Shown: positions 24,701-33,199, counted from the stretch's first letter. The stretch is DNA of 64,000 bases from Roseivivax isoporae LMG 25204 (GCF_000521865.1 NZ_JAME01000003.1:144643-208642); one strand, 5' to 3'. Numbers and translations: made by a program. The notes: generated by a model from the sequence alone, not told the origin.

Positions 24701-24755
24701 TCAGCGTGTCCTTGTAGTCGGGCACGGTACGGGTGTCGGTCGTGTCGGCGCACAT
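21750..24755 (-). CDS. ileS: Isoleucyl-tRNA synthetase
   Basis: A 1001-residue class Ia synthetase charging tRNA-Ile. HIGH is at 74-77 in NGHLHIGHALN, KMSKS at 681-685, and the C-terminal zinc ribbon CERCWKILPDVG ... CARCDAALG is complete. Bacterial type, full length, with the editing (CP1) domain in between. A -35/-10 pair lies about 150 bases upstream on the minus strand; no strong ribosome site precedes the ATG. It converges on the N-heterocycle operon. Confidence 0.97.
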   Translation of the reverse strand: MCADTTDTRTVPDYKDTLNLPRTDFPMRAGLPKREPGWLERWERIGVYDRLREKPGRPPFTLHDGPPYANGHLHIGHALNKTIKDMIVRSHQMMGHDARYIPGWDCHGLPIEWKIEEQYRAKGLDKDEVDVVDFRQECRKFAEGWIDIQRDEFKRLGITGNWAAPYLTMDYRAERIIAEDFQKFLMSGVLYQGSKPVMWSPVEKTALAEAEVEYHDKESFTIWVKFRVTDFSMPELDVSDEEATDDEREAVVRAKAEAREAFVGANVVIWTTTPWTIPSNKAVVFGADFAYGLYEVTETPEECWAAPGDRFILADRLAAQTFAKARLSDGQWRRLRDVTPEQLGAMTLAHPLAGAEGSGGEWDGPRDFRAADFVTDDEGTGFVHCAPSHGMEEYDLYRGLGMLEQVITYNVMDDGSFRSDLPFFGGARILRENGKEGDANKAVIDKLAAVGGLLARGKIKHSYPHSWRSKAPVIYRNTPQWFAAIDRPVGDGQDTYGTTIRERALRSIDELVTWTPRSGRNRLHSMIAARPDWVLSRQRAWGVPLTCFTRAGGKPTDPDFLLRDPAVNARILEAFEAEGADAWYKPGAKERFLGDDHDPAQWDQVFDILDVWFDSGSTHAFVLRDRADGTEDGIADVYMEGTDQHRGWFHSSMLQACGTIGRAPYRNVVTHGFTLDAKGNKMSKSLGNTVVPDEVVTQYGADILRLWVAQADYTADQRIGPEILKGTADSYRRLRNTMRFLLGAVSHFSEADRVAPAEMPELERWVLHRLAELDVRVREGYRSFDFQGVFRTLFDFCTIDLSAYYFDIRKDALYCDGDTARRRAARTVMDLLFHRLTTWLAPVLVFTMEEVWLERFPGEDSSVHLQDMPETPAGWRDDALAAKWARVRQARRVVTAALEVQRTDKAIGASLEAAPVVHVEDTEILAALRDVPFDDICITSGIALSGDPVPSDGFRLAESPGIGVVFERADGGKCERCWKILPDVGTHRHPAVCARCDAALG

Positions 24756-25218
24756 GTCGGGCGTCCTCGGGCAATCTTCGGGATCGGTCGAAATGAGGGG
24801 CGGCGCGGGCGTCCAGACGCCATTGTCCCGGCGCAGCGTGCTGGTGTCACGGCGCCGGGCAGCTAATTCGGATGAGGATCTTGAAGGATGCCGTCATGGC
24901 GCGGGTTATAGGCCCGCGGCCGGGCGAGGTAAAGCCGGCGGGCGGCCTGCGGGCCCGCCGCGCGGCCCGGCGGGCGTCGGCCGGTTCCGACCGATCGGCG
25001 CGCGCATCGGCAGGGCCTTGCCGGGGCGGGCGGTGCCGCGCTGCGGCGCGGCCGGAACCGGCCGAGGCGCGGGGGCGGTTCCGGCAGGCTTCGGCCGCTT
25101 TCCGGCCGTTCCACCGTCCTCCCATGGCGAACCGGGACGTGCGGCCCAATCTCCTGGAACAGGTCCCGCCGCACGATGCAGGGTGGGGCACAGTCGCGAC
25201 CTCAGAGGAGTGATCGTC
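24756..25218. other. 463-base intergenic stretch between ileS and a membrane protein gene
   Basis: Very GC-rich, with short open frames on both strands that show no family resemblance and poor ribosome sites. It contains the probable ileS promoter. I see no RNA gene or repeat in it that I can defend. Confidence 0.5.
24905..24933 (-). promoter_or_regulatory. Probable promoter of ileS
   Basis: On the minus strand TTTACC (24933-24928) and TATAAC (24910-24905) are exactly 17 bases apart. Transcription would start near 24898 and leave a leader of roughly 140 bases before ileS. Confidence 0.5.
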
Positions 25219-25515
25219 ATGGCTTACAGCGACCGGAACCAGTCGACCGACCCCTACGTGCAGCCGATGGGCGCGGACCCGTCCATGCGTGCCCCCGCCT
25301 CGACGGGCAGCGCGCTTGCGGGGCTCGGCGTGGTGCTCGCGCTCATCCTCGCGGTGATCTTCGGCACCAGCATGCTCGGCGGCTCGGACGATGCCGCGAC
25401 CGGGGAGACGGTCCCCGCCGTCGAAAGCGGCGCGCCGGCCAGCGACGCGGCCGATGCGCCGCTCGCCCCCGCAGGCGAGGCGCCGACCGCGGGTACGGCT
25501 GCCCCGGCCGAGTGA
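25219..25515 (+). CDS. Small single-span membrane protein, unrecognised
   Basis: A 98-residue protein with a polar N-terminus of about 30 residues, one hydrophobic helix (ALAGLGVVLALILAVIFGTSM, about 32-52) and a low-complexity Ala/Pro/Glu tail. The topology is probably N-in, with the acidic tail outside. The frame continues upstream, but GAGGAGTGATCGTC before ATG at 25219 fixes the start. Similar short proteins occur in Rhodobacteraceae without assigned function. No operon partner is evident. Confidence 0.65.
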   Translation: MAYSDRNQSTDPYVQPMGADPSMRAPASTGSALAGLGVVLALILAVIFGTSMLGGSDDAATGETVPAVESGAPASDAADAPLAPAGEAPTAGTAAPAE

Positions 25516-25604
25516 CCTTCCCCATACATGCGCCCCGGTCTCCCCGCCGGGGTGCATGGCGCGGCGGGACTGGCTCCCGCCGCGCAGGATGCTAGAAGGG
25601 GCGC

Positions 25605-26168
25605 ATGAGCCCTGCGCCCCTCTTTCCGCCCCTCGACGACGCCGACTGGCCGGACCGGCTGGACCACCTGCGCGACAGCTTCGCCACGCGGCTCGACGTC
25701 TACCGCACCATGGCCCACCGGCCCGACCTGCTTGCCGCCTGGGCGCCGCTGCGCGATCACGTGGTGGTCAAGACGGCGCTCGGCGCGGAGCTGTCGGAGA
25801 TCGCCATCCTGCGCATCGGCCACCGGGCGGGATCGCGCTACGAATGGGCGCACCACGTGGTGCGTGCCCGCGCGCTCGACATGCCGGACGCGCGCATCGC
25901 GTCGGTCGCGGGGCCGCTCGACGGCATGGCGACGGACGACGCGGTGATCGCCGGCGCGGTCGACCGCCTCTTCGATCACCAGGGCCTGCGCCCCGAGGAC
26001 GCGGAGGCCGTCCGAGCGCTCGTGGGCACGGACGGCCTCTTCGACCTGATCGCGACGTTCGGTTTCTACATGACGCTCGCCGCGCTGCTGAAGACGGCCG
26101 GCACCCCGGTCGACGCGGACGTCGCCGCGGCGCTCGAGGCGCGGCCGTTCAATCCATCCGTACCGTGA
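25605..26168 (+). CDS. Carboxymuconolactone decarboxylase (CMD) family protein
   Basis: A 187-residue all-helical CMD-like protein. The core VVVKTALGAELSEIAILRIG and YEWAHHVVRARALDM resembles the gamma-carboxymuconolactone decarboxylase and AhpD-like fold, with the EWxxH histidines but without the CxxC pair of AhpD peroxidases. An enzymatic role with an unknown small substrate is likely. It converges on the beta-helix gene with a 20-base overlap. The upstream AGAAGGGGCGC is a modest ribosome site. Confidence 0.72.
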   Translation: MSPAPLFPPLDDADWPDRLDHLRDSFATRLDVYRTMAHRPDLLAAWAPLRDHVVVKTALGAELSEIAILRIGHRAGSRYEWAHHVVRARALDMPDARIASVAGPLDGMATDDAVIAGAVDRLFDHQGLRPEDAEAVRALVGTDGLFDLIATFGFYMTLAALLKTAGTPVDADVAAALEARPFNPSVP

Positions 26169-28431
26169 TGTTCAGGTCGCCCAGCACGGGTTCCGGGAAG
26201 ATCACGTGCACGAGGTTGCGCTGTCCGCCCATGGCGGCGGCGGTATAGGGCATGAACCACTCGCTGACATTCGCCTCGTTGCGCAGCCGCGAGCGGTAGG
26301 CGATGGCATCCACGTCGCGCGCGTAGGCGTCGAAAGGCAGGTTGTGGTCGGTGTCGATGACCCAGGTGTCCGAATGGCTGGCCTGGGTATGCGCGACCAC
26401 CAGCGGGTTCGCGGTCGCGTACGTGATGTTGTGATAGGTGTTGTTGGTGAAGGTGACCCGCCGCATCCGCGAGAAGTCGAGCGGGGCGAAGGACGTGTCG
26501 ACCCGCTCGACCCGGCTGATGGCGACGCCCGAGGCGCGGAACGTGTTGCCCGAGACGTTGAACCCGTTCACCCGGTGGTCCCGGCCATACGGCTTGACCA
26601 CGATGAACGAGAAGGTCGGCGCGACGTCCGAGCAGAGAAACACGTTGTCGCAGATCGACAGCCCGGCGAAGCCGAATCCGCCGGTATTGTCGGGCAGCGC
26701 CTCGCGCTCGTTCGTCCATTCGACGAAGCAGTTGTCGATGTAGTTGCCCGTGATCGTGGTGTTGCAGGCCCGGATCGGGATCACGATGCCGGCGGTGCGG
26801 ATGCCGTTCGGGTTGCCGTCGCCCTGGAAGAAGTGGTTGCCGCTGATCAGCCCCTGGGCCCCCGACATGACGAGGAAGTGGCGGAACTGCGAGGCGCGGT
26901 TGTCGCGGATCTTGACGTCGTTGGCGTTGGTGTTGATCGCGACCGACTGACGGTTCTGAGCCGTCAGGTCGCCCTCGTAGCTGACGAAGTTGCAGCGTTC
27001 GATCATCAGGCCCTGGCAGCCGGTGCCGTGGCTGGTGATCGCGCGCCGGTGGGGCCGGTTGAAAGTGCAGTCGCGAATCTTGTTCACGACGCCCTGCGGC
27101 GGCAGCAGGATGCCGTTCGCGACCTCGCCCATCTGGAACTCGATGCTGTCCAGCACGAACACGTCGAGCCGTTCGAACCCCGAGAAATCCAGCATGTACT
27201 TGAAGCGGGTGAAGGTGAAGCTCTGCGTGCCCTCGGCGTCCGACAGCGATTCCGACAGCGCGACCTCCTGCGCCGCGACGTTCTTGGAGGTGACGTAGAT
27301 CTCGCGCCCGACGCCCGCGCCGGTCACCAGCGCGCCGACAGGCACGTTCGCCACGTTGGTGACACCGGTCAGGCGCTTGCTGTTCGTCGCCGCGTAGGTG
27401 GCCTGGCTCGTGACCACGGTCGGCGCCCACGCGCTGCCGCCGCTGGTGCTGAACTGCCCGTTGCGGATCACCCGCCGCTGGGCAAAGCTCGTGCGGTTCG
27501 GCACCACCGCCTGCATGTCGATCGGGCCGGACAGGTCGATCCGCCGCCCGCGCATGTCGAGGCTTTCGTGGTTCGCGTTGTTCAGGAGCGCCTGGAACGC
27601 CTTCTGGAACCCCGTGCGCTCGTCCCCGAAGGCGTCGATGTAGGTCGGAAGGTCGAAGGATTTGGTGAGCGCGAGGATCGCGTCCGCCGGCATGGTCACG
27701 CGACCCTCGAACACCACGCGGTGGTCGAGCGTGACCGAGCTGGCGAGCCGGTAGGTGCCCGCCGAGACGAGGATGGTGCGCCCGTCCGCGTCGGCATCGG
27801 CGGCCTCGAACGCCGCGCTGTCGTCGGTGGTCCCGTCGCCCGCCGCGCCGTAGTCGCGCACGTCGACCACGTTCAGCATCGTGCGCAGGAAGACCGAGGT
27901 CACGTCCTCGATCTCGATGTCATCGATGCGCACGATGCCGCCCGTGGGGCCAGTCAGGTCGAGACCGAAGTGACCGTGCACCGGCGCCGTGCCCCAGGCC
28001 ATGTCGACCCCCGGGCGCGTGCCGGTGCCGACGATCGCGCTGACCTCGACCACGCGGCCATAGGCGGTCAGGGCGACCGCCGGCCCGGTCTCGACCAGCC
28101 CGGTGACGTGGGCGCCGCCCGCGCGCACTGCGTGTCCGGCGATGCGCACGCTCGGCAGCGCGCCCGACACCGCCTTCACCCGCGCGGTCACGCGCAGATA
28201 GCAGCCGGGCAGGATAGGCGTCTGCCCCATGTAGCGCAGGCGCTGCGTCGCCTCGGTCTTGGCCATCTCGAGGCAGCCGCCGAAATCCTGGTCGGCCGGG
28301 ACGAAGGCGGCGGTGGCGACGCCCTGGTAGGTCGCCGATCCCGGGGTTCCGTCCGTTCGCGACCAGACCCCGAGCCCGGCCGCGAACGCCGTGGGCTGGA
28401 ACACCACGCCGTCGGTAATCGCCTTGTTCAT
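26149..28431 (-). CDS. Right-handed parallel beta-helix (pectate-lyase-like) protein
   Basis: A 760-residue protein. The first 190 residues form a beta-rich N-terminal module, then NVVDVRDYGAAGDGTTDDSAAFEAA marks the start of a pectate-lyase-superfamily beta-helix, followed by repeated N-rich turns such as ISGNHFFQGDG, ITGNYIDNC, ICDNVFLC, VSGNTFRAS and FTNNTYHN. There is no signal peptide, which fits a phage-type tailspike or fibre as much as a secreted lyase. Rhodobacteraceae encode gene-transfer-agent fibre proteins of this general kind at loci away from the main cluster; assignment to that is inference. The ribosome site AAAGGGAGTGCG fixes the start. Confidence 0.72.
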   Translation of the reverse strand: MNKAITDGVVFQPTAFAAGLGVWSRTDGTPGSATYQGVATAAFVPADQDFGGCLEMAKTEATQRLRYMGQTPILPGCYLRVTARVKAVSGALPSVRIAGHAVRAGGAHVTGLVETGPAVALTAYGRVVEVSAIVGTGTRPGVDMAWGTAPVHGHFGLDLTGPTGGIVRIDDIEIEDVTSVFLRTMLNVVDVRDYGAAGDGTTDDSAAFEAADADADGRTILVSAGTYRLASSVTLDHRVVFEGRVTMPADAILALTKSFDLPTYIDAFGDERTGFQKAFQALLNNANHESLDMRGRRIDLSGPIDMQAVVPNRTSFAQRRVIRNGQFSTSGGSAWAPTVVTSQATYAATNSKRLTGVTNVANVPVGALVTGAGVGREIYVTSKNVAAQEVALSESLSDAEGTQSFTFTRFKYMLDFSGFERLDVFVLDSIEFQMGEVANGILLPPQGVVNKIRDCTFNRPHRRAITSHGTGCQGLMIERCNFVSYEGDLTAQNRQSVAINTNANDVKIRDNRASQFRHFLVMSGAQGLISGNHFFQGDGNPNGIRTAGIVIPIRACNTTITGNYIDNCFVEWTNEREALPDNTGGFGFAGLSICDNVFLCSDVAPTFSFIVVKPYGRDHRVNGFNVSGNTFRASGVAISRVERVDTSFAPLDFSRMRRVTFTNNTYHNITYATANPLVVAHTQASHSDTWVIDTDHNLPFDAYARDVDAIAYRSRLRNEANVSEWFMPYTAAAMGGQRNLVHVIFPEPVLGDLNITVRMD

Positions 28432-28532
28432 CGCACTCCCTTTCCTCGCGCGGACAGGGAGAAGGGAGTAGGTCGCGAAGGTTGAGGCCGTCCTGCGCCA
28501 CCGTCACGGTGGCGTTGCGCCCCCGGCCCCGG

Positions 28533-28940
28533 TCAGGCCGACAGGTCGGGCTGCGCGACGACGCGGACGCCACCGATGCGCCACGCCCCGCCCATGTCGC
28601 GCATGTCGTAGTCGAGCACGTGCACCGCGCCCGCCGCGTCGCGGACGATCACCCGCTGCCAGAGGATGCCGCCTTCCTCGAAGAGGTCGCCGAAGGTCAC
28701 CTCGGCCGGCCGCCAGACCATCGGGTAGCCGCGTTCGACCATGAGGCCGAAGTTCTCGGGCGTCCGGAACATGTTCTGGATCATCGGCGCGGCAAAGCCG
28801 AACGCCGTCGCCACGTCGTCGTTGCGGAACGCCTCCATCTGTCCCGAGATGACCGCCTCGATATCGCCGCCGCGCGAGTCCTGCGCCGTGGCGAGGGTCG
28901 CGACGGCCAGTGCCGCCGCAAGGACCAGGGTCCGGATCAT
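28533..28940 (-). CDS. DUF4864 domain exported protein
   Basis: A 135-residue protein with a clear signal peptide (MIRTLVLAAALAVATLATAQ, cut after about residue 20) and a DUF4864-type domain: IEAVISGQMEAFRNDD, AFGFAAPMIQNMF, and a C-terminal strand pair ending WRIGGVRVV. The fold is probably NTF2-like. The frame is open to 29018, but ATG at 28940 follows TGGAGGAGGCGCAC. Function unknown; it is periplasmic by prediction. Confidence 0.78.
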   Translation of the reverse strand: MIRTLVLAAALAVATLATAQDSRGGDIEAVISGQMEAFRNDDVATAFGFAAPMIQNMFRTPENFGLMVERGYPMVWRPAEVTFGDLFEEGGILWQRVIVRDAAGAVHVLDYDMRDMGGAWRIGGVRVVAQPDLSA

Positions 28941-29100
28941 GTGCGCCTCCTCCAGCCGCGCGTCTCTCCTCCGGAGCCACGTAGCGCCGGGACACGCGGT
29001 TTCACGACTGCTTGGCATCGTGCCGGGCCCGCTTGCCGCCCGGGGCGCGCACGCCTAACGTCGGCGCCGACACACGACCCTGCCATCACGAGGTCCATCC

Positions 29101-29526
29101 ATGGCCGACAGCATCGAACATCCGCTCAGTCCGCAGGACTGCCTCGTGGCGCTGATGATCGCGGTTTCCGCCTCCGACGAGAACATCCGCACCGCGGAGC
29201 TGCTCAAGATCCAGTCGGCGGTGTCGATCCTGCCGATCTTCCGCGACTACGACGGCGACCGCATCCAGAAGATGTCGCGCCTGATCTTCGACCTCTTCGA
29301 TCAGGAGGACGGGCTCGACGCGCTCTTCGGTCTCCTGCGCGAGAACCTGCCCGAGCGGCTGAACGAGACCGCCTATGCGCTGGCCTGCGACGTGGCCGCC
29401 GCCGACGGCTCGCTCGCCGAGACCGAGCTGCGGCTGCTCGAGGAGATCCGCTACGAGCTCGACATCGACCGCCTGCACGCGGCGGCGATCGAGCGCGGGG
29501 CCCGCGCCCGCCACCTGCGCGCCTGA
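29101..29526 (+). CDS. TerB-like (tellurite resistance) domain protein
   Basis: A 141-residue helical protein that resembles the TerB/DUF533 fold: two similar halves, CLVALMIAVSASDENIRTAEL (shown in part) and AYALACDVAAADGSLAETEL, each carrying the acidic D/E loop thought to bind a metal. The domain is common in cytosolic stress-associated proteins and does not by itself imply tellurite resistance. It is monocistronic and starts 160 bases from the divergent DUF4864 gene. Confidence 0.75.
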   Translation: MADSIEHPLSPQDCLVALMIAVSASDENIRTAELLKIQSAVSILPIFRDYDGDRIQKMSRLIFDLFDQEDGLDALFGLLRENLPERLNETAYALACDVAAADGSLAETELRLLEEIRYELDIDRLHAAAIERGARARHLRA

Positions 29527-29639
29527 CGCGGGCCGGGCGCCGCGCCATGCCGGACGGTGATGGGCGGGCGCACGGGTTCTGATTTGACGCCCGCCGGTGC
29601 CGGTGTAGACCGGCGGGCGTCTCCCAGGAGGTCCACGTC

Positions 29640-30887
29640 ATGGACAGACCCGCCCCCCTCGTAACGCCCGTACTCGTCGCGGGCTGCATCATCATCCTCG
29701 TGTCGTTCGCGGTCCGCGCGAGCTTCGGCGTCTTCCAGATCCCCATCGCCGAGGAATTCGGCTGGCTCCGGTCCGAGTTCTCGCTCGCCATCGCGATCCA
29801 GAACCTCGCCTGGGGCATCGGGCAGCCGATCTTCGGGGCGGTCGCAGAACGGCTGGGCGACCGGCTCGCGATCGTCATGGGCGCGCTCGCCTACGCCGCG
29901 GGGCTCGTGCTGTCGAGCTTCGCCACAACGCCCGAGGCGCACCAGATGCTCGAGGTGCTCGTGGGCTTCGGCATCGCGGGGACCGGGTTCGGCGTCATCC
30001 TCGCCGTGGTGGGCCGCGCCAGTTCCGACGACAACCGCTCCATGTCCCTCGCCATCGCCACCGCCGCAGGCAGCGCGGGCCAGGTGTTCGGCGCGCCGCT
30101 GTCGGAATGGATGCTGGGCTTCCTGTCCTGGCAGCAGGTCTTCCTCGTCTTCGCGGCGGCCATCCTCGCGGTCCTGATGGTCCTGCCGATGATGCGCGCG
30201 CCCGAACCCGCGAGCCGCGCCGAGCTTCAGGACAGCATGGGCACGATCCTGTCGCGCGCGGTGCGCGATCCGTCCTTCGCGCTGATCTTCATCGGCTTCT
30301 TCTCGTGCGGCTATCAGCTCGGGTTCATCACGGCGCATTTCCCGGCACTGGTGACCGAGATGTGCGGCCCGATCCTGCAGGGCGGCGTCCTGCATTCCGT
30401 GGGCATCACCACGACCTCGGCGCTGGGCGCGGTGGCGATCTCGCTCATCGGGCTCGCCAACATCGCCGGCACGCTGACCGCCGGCTGGGCCGGACGGCGC
30501 TGGACCAAGAAGTACCTTCTGGCCGGCATCTACGTGGGCCGCACGATCGCGGCGGGCCTCTTCATCCTGCTGCCGATCACGCCCGGATCGGTGCTGGTCT
30601 TCAGCCTCGTGATGGGGTCGCTCTGGCTTGCCACGGTGCCGCTGACCTCGGGGCTCATCGCGCACATCTACGGGCTGCGCTACATGGGCACGCTCTACGG
30701 CATCGTGTTCTTCTCGCACCAGCTCGGCAGCTTCATCGGCGTCTGGCTCGGCGGGCGGCTCTACGACCTCAACGGCGACTACACGCTGGTCTGGTGGGTC
30801 GGTGTCGCGGTGGGAGCGCTCTCGGCCATCGTGCACCTGCCGGTGCGCGAGGCGCGCGTGCCCGTGGCCGCGTCGGCCTCCGCCTGA
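29640..30887 (+). CDS. MFS transporter
   Basis: A 415-residue major facilitator superfamily protein with twelve predicted membrane spans and a central cytoplasmic loop near residue 200. The A-motif equivalent between TM2 and TM3 is GAVAERLGDRLAIV. It resembles the oxalate/formate-antiporter and monocarboxylate group of MFS carriers; the substrate is probably a small organic anion but cannot be fixed. GGAGGTCCACGTC precedes the ATG. It converges on the MarR gene with a gap of four bases. Confidence 0.85.
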   Translation: MDRPAPLVTPVLVAGCIIILVSFAVRASFGVFQIPIAEEFGWLRSEFSLAIAIQNLAWGIGQPIFGAVAERLGDRLAIVMGALAYAAGLVLSSFATTPEAHQMLEVLVGFGIAGTGFGVILAVVGRASSDDNRSMSLAIATAAGSAGQVFGAPLSEWMLGFLSWQQVFLVFAAAILAVLMVLPMMRAPEPASRAELQDSMGTILSRAVRDPSFALIFIGFFSCGYQLGFITAHFPALVTEMCGPILQGGVLHSVGITTTSALGAVAISLIGLANIAGTLTAGWAGRRWTKKYLLAGIYVGRTIAAGLFILLPITPGSVLVFSLVMGSLWLATVPLTSGLIAHIYGLRYMGTLYGIVFFSHQLGSFIGVWLGGRLYDLNGDYTLVWWVGVAVGALSAIVHLPVREARVPVAASASA

Positions 30888-30891
30888 TCCC

Positions 30892-31335
30892 CTAGCCGGC
30901 GGGCGCGTCGAGCTTGACGCGCAGCTCGCGCAGGACCGGCAGCGCCGCGCGCACCTTCTCGGCGCCGAGCGCTTCGGCCGTCTCGGCGATCACCGGCGCG
31001 ATGGCGGCGAGGGCGGTGTCGCGGGCGTCGCGGCCCGCCGGGCTGATCGCCACGAGCTTGCGCCGCGCGTCGTCCCAGTCCGGGCGGATGTGCACGTAGC
31101 CCGCCATCTCGAGCCGCGCGAGCGTGTTGGTCATGGCCCCGCGCGTCACGTGGAAGCTGCGGGCGAGCTGCGCCGGCGTGCGTTCGTCTCCGGACCGCGC
31201 GAGCTGGTTCAGGACCGAGAAATGCGAGATCTCCATCCCCTTGGGGAGGACGCGTGTCAGGCGGCCGCGCAGCAATTGGTCCGCGGCGAGGATCTCGCTC
31301 ACGAGGGCGATGGCGAGCGCGCTCGAATCCTCCAT
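30892..31335 (-). CDS. MarR family transcriptional regulator
   Basis: A 147-residue winged-helix regulator. The recognition region RTPAQLARSFHVTRGAMTNT and the wing DWDDARRKLVAISPAGR are classic MarR features. The start ATG shares one base with the stop of the carbon-nitrogen hydrolase gene upstream, so it belongs to the grx-hydrolase-marR operon. Neither ligand nor target can be read; the convergent MFS carrier is one candidate target. Confidence 0.87.
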   Translation of the reverse strand: MEDSSALAIALVSEILAADQLLRGRLTRVLPKGMEISHFSVLNQLARSGDERTPAQLARSFHVTRGAMTNTLARLEMAGYVHIRPDWDDARRKLVAISPAGRDARDTALAAIAPVIAETAEALGAEKVRAALPVLRELRVKLDAPAG

Positions 31336-32168
31336 CAGGGCCCCGTGAACGCGCGGTCGTGGGTCAGCGACGGCACCTTGCGGCGCGCCTCGGCGACTGC
31401 GTCGCGATCAATCTCCACGTAGGTCACGCCGGGCGCGGTGCCCGCATCCGCCACGACCTCGCCCCAGGGCGACACGGCGAGGCTGTGTCCGTGCGTCTGC
31501 CGCGCGCGGCCCTCGCGCGCCGCGTGCGTCCCGGTCTGCGCCGGCGCCAGGACCCAGGCGCCGCACTCGATGGCGCGCGCGGTCAGCAGCGGCTGCCAGT
31601 GCCGCGGACCCGTGCCCGGCGAGAATGCCGAAGGCACCGTCAGGATCTCGGCTCCCGCCTGCGCGAGCGCGCGGTAGAGGTAGGGAAAGCGCAGGTCGTA
31701 GCAGACCGTCAGCCCGACCCGCCCGAACGGCGTGTCGGCCACCACCGCGCGGTCGCCCGGCGCATAGCCCGCGCTTTCGCGGTAGGTCTCGGTCTCGCTC
31801 ACCTGCACGTCGAACATGTGCATCTTGTCGTAGCGCGCCGCAATGCCCCCATCGGGTCCGATCAGGAACGACCGGTTGGCGAAGCGCTCTTCCGGCGGGT
31901 CGGACTTGAGCGCCAGCGATCCGGCAAGGAGCCAGAGCCCGTGCCGCGCGGCGGCCTCGCGCAGCGCCGCGAGCGTCCCGTCCTCCGTCTCGGTGCGCAG
32001 GACCGCCTGTTGCCGGGCACGGCTCGCCGACACGCAGTTCGTGACCTCGGGCGTCAGCACGAAGTGCGCGCCGTCCGCGGCCGCCTCGGCGATGGCGGCG
32101 CAGGCGGCCGCGGCGTTCGCGTCGGGATCGTCCGAGGCGGTGAGCTGGATCAGCGCCGCGCGGGTCAC
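31335..32168 (-). CDS. Carbon-nitrogen hydrolase (nitrilase superfamily, omega-amidase/Nit-like)
   Basis: A 277-residue nitrilase-fold hydrolase with the catalytic triad Glu41 (LTPEVTN), Lys115 (YDKMHMFD) and Cys156 (VCYDLRFP). The KMHMFD and VCYDLRFPYLYR motifs place it in the Nit1/Nit2 branch, whose members hydrolyse deaminated glutathione or omega-amides. The start is GTG overlapping the glutaredoxin stop (GTGA), consistent with a thiol-metabolism operon. An extended frame upstream is not used. Confidence 0.86.
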   Translation of the reverse strand: MTRAALIQLTASDDPDANAAAACAAIAEAAADGAHFVLTPEVTNCVSASRARQQAVLRTETEDGTLAALREAAARHGLWLLAGSLALKSDPPEERFANRSFLIGPDGGIAARYDKMHMFDVQVSETETYRESAGYAPGDRAVVADTPFGRVGLTVCYDLRFPYLYRALAQAGAEILTVPSAFSPGTGPRHWQPLLTARAIECGAWVLAPAQTGTHAAREGRARQTHGHSLAVSPWGEVVADAGTAPGVTYVEIDRDAVAEARRKVPSLTHDRAFTGP

Positions 32169-32422
32169 GCCGCGATCAGCGGGTCGAGCTTGCCCGCGCG
32201 GTCGAGCGCGTAGAGTTCGTCGCAGCCGCCCACGTGGGTCTCGCCCACGAAGATCTGCGGGACGGTGCGCTTGCCGTTGGCGCGCTGGATCATCTCGGGC
32301 TTGCGGTCGGGGTTCTGCCAGACGTCGATCTCGGTGAAGCTGACGCCCTTCTGGGTCAGCAGGCGTTTCGCGGCGTGGCAGAAGCCGCACATCGGCGAAG
32401 TGTAGATTTCCACGTTCTGCAT
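32165..32422 (-). CDS. grxC: Glutaredoxin 3
   Basis: An 85-residue class I glutaredoxin. The redox site is Cys12-Gly-Phe-Cys15 rather than the common CPYC; TVPQIFVG (cis-proline) and GGCDELYALDRAGKLDPL are present. It reduces disulfides using glutathione in the cytoplasm. AAAGGAGCCCGAGAC before ATG at 32422 decides the start. It is the first gene of the operon with the Nit-like hydrolase, whose homologues repair deaminated glutathione. Confidence 0.93.
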   Translation of the reverse strand: MQNVEIYTSPMCGFCHAAKRLLTQKGVSFTEIDVWQNPDRKPEMIQRANGKRTVPQIFVGETHVGGCDELYALDRAGKLDPLIAA

Positions 32423-32453
32423 GTCTCGGGCTCCTTTCGGCGTTTCCCGCAAT

Positions 32454-33185
32454 CTAGGTATCCCGGGCGACACGCGCCAGCGCTGCGACGCATACCGGGC
32501 CTGCGCCCGCGGCGATCAGGGCATCGGTGGCGGCGGACAGCGTGGCGCCCGTCGTCATCACGTCGTCGACGAGAAGGATGGGCCGTCCCGCGATCGCCGC
32601 GCGCCGCCGCGGCCGCACCGCGATGGCATCGCCCAGCACCGCGAACCGCTCCTCGCGCGTCCGGCCGTCGAGGCTCGGCGTCCTGACCCGGCGCACCAGC
32701 GCGTCGGGACACGCGTCGTGTCCCGTCACGCGCGCCAGCGCCTGCGCCAGCAGCGCCGACTGGTTCGACAGTCGCCGCAGGAGCCGCGTCAGGTGCAGCG
32801 GCACCGGGACGATCAGCGTGTCGGGGACGAGAAGCGGCGCGGCGGCGCGCGCCATCCAGCGCGCGGCGGGCAGGGCGATGTCGTGACGGTCGCCGTGTTT
32901 CAGCGCAAGGACCAGCGCGCGGCCGGTGCCGCGGTAGAGCAGGGCGGCGCGTCCACGCGCCCAGGGCCGGGCGATGCGCATGCACTCGTCGCACGATTCG
33001 GCCCCGGCGGTCGGATCGCCGGGCAGGGGCACGCCGCACAGGTCGCAGACCAGCCCCGAGATGAAGGCGGTTCCGCCCCAGCACGCGCCGCAGAGCGCCG
33101 CGTCGCTTTCGACGAGCCCGCCGCAGGACAGGCAGCGCGGCGGGTAGACGGCCCGGATCGCGGTTTGCAACCGTTCGCGCAGCAT
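32454..33185 (-). CDS. ComF family amidophosphoribosyltransferase-like protein
   Basis: A 243-residue ComF protein with an N-terminal double zinc finger (cysteines 18, 21, 32, 35, 47, 50, 65 and 68) and a C-terminal phosphoribosyltransferase domain whose PRPP loop is ILLVDDVMTTGATL. In naturally competent bacteria ComF supports DNA uptake or primosome processes; in Rhodobacteraceae it is needed for transformation with gene-transfer-agent DNA. It is divergent from the methyltransferase gene with 14 bases between starts. Full length. Confidence 0.88.
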   Translation of the reverse strand: MLRERLQTAIRAVYPPRCLSCGGLVESDAALCGACWGGTAFISGLVCDLCGVPLPGDPTAGAESCDECMRIARPWARGRAALLYRGTGRALVLALKHGDRHDIALPAARWMARAAAPLLVPDTLIVPVPLHLTRLLRRLSNQSALLAQALARVTGHDACPDALVRRVRTPSLDGRTREERFAVLGDAIAVRPRRRAAIAGRPILLVDDVMTTGATLSAATDALIAAGAGPVCVAALARVARDT

Positions 33186-33199
33186 CCTATCTCCCCTCC

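Noticed and set aside
21789..24866. A 1025-codon plus-strand open frame opposite ileS
   Set aside because: Antisense to a full-length, well-conserved isoleucyl-tRNA synthetase.
24872..25213. A 113-codon plus-strand frame in the gap after ileS
   Set aside because: No ribosome site, Arg/Ala/Pro-rich sequence with no resemblance to a protein family, and it overlaps the likely ileS promoter.
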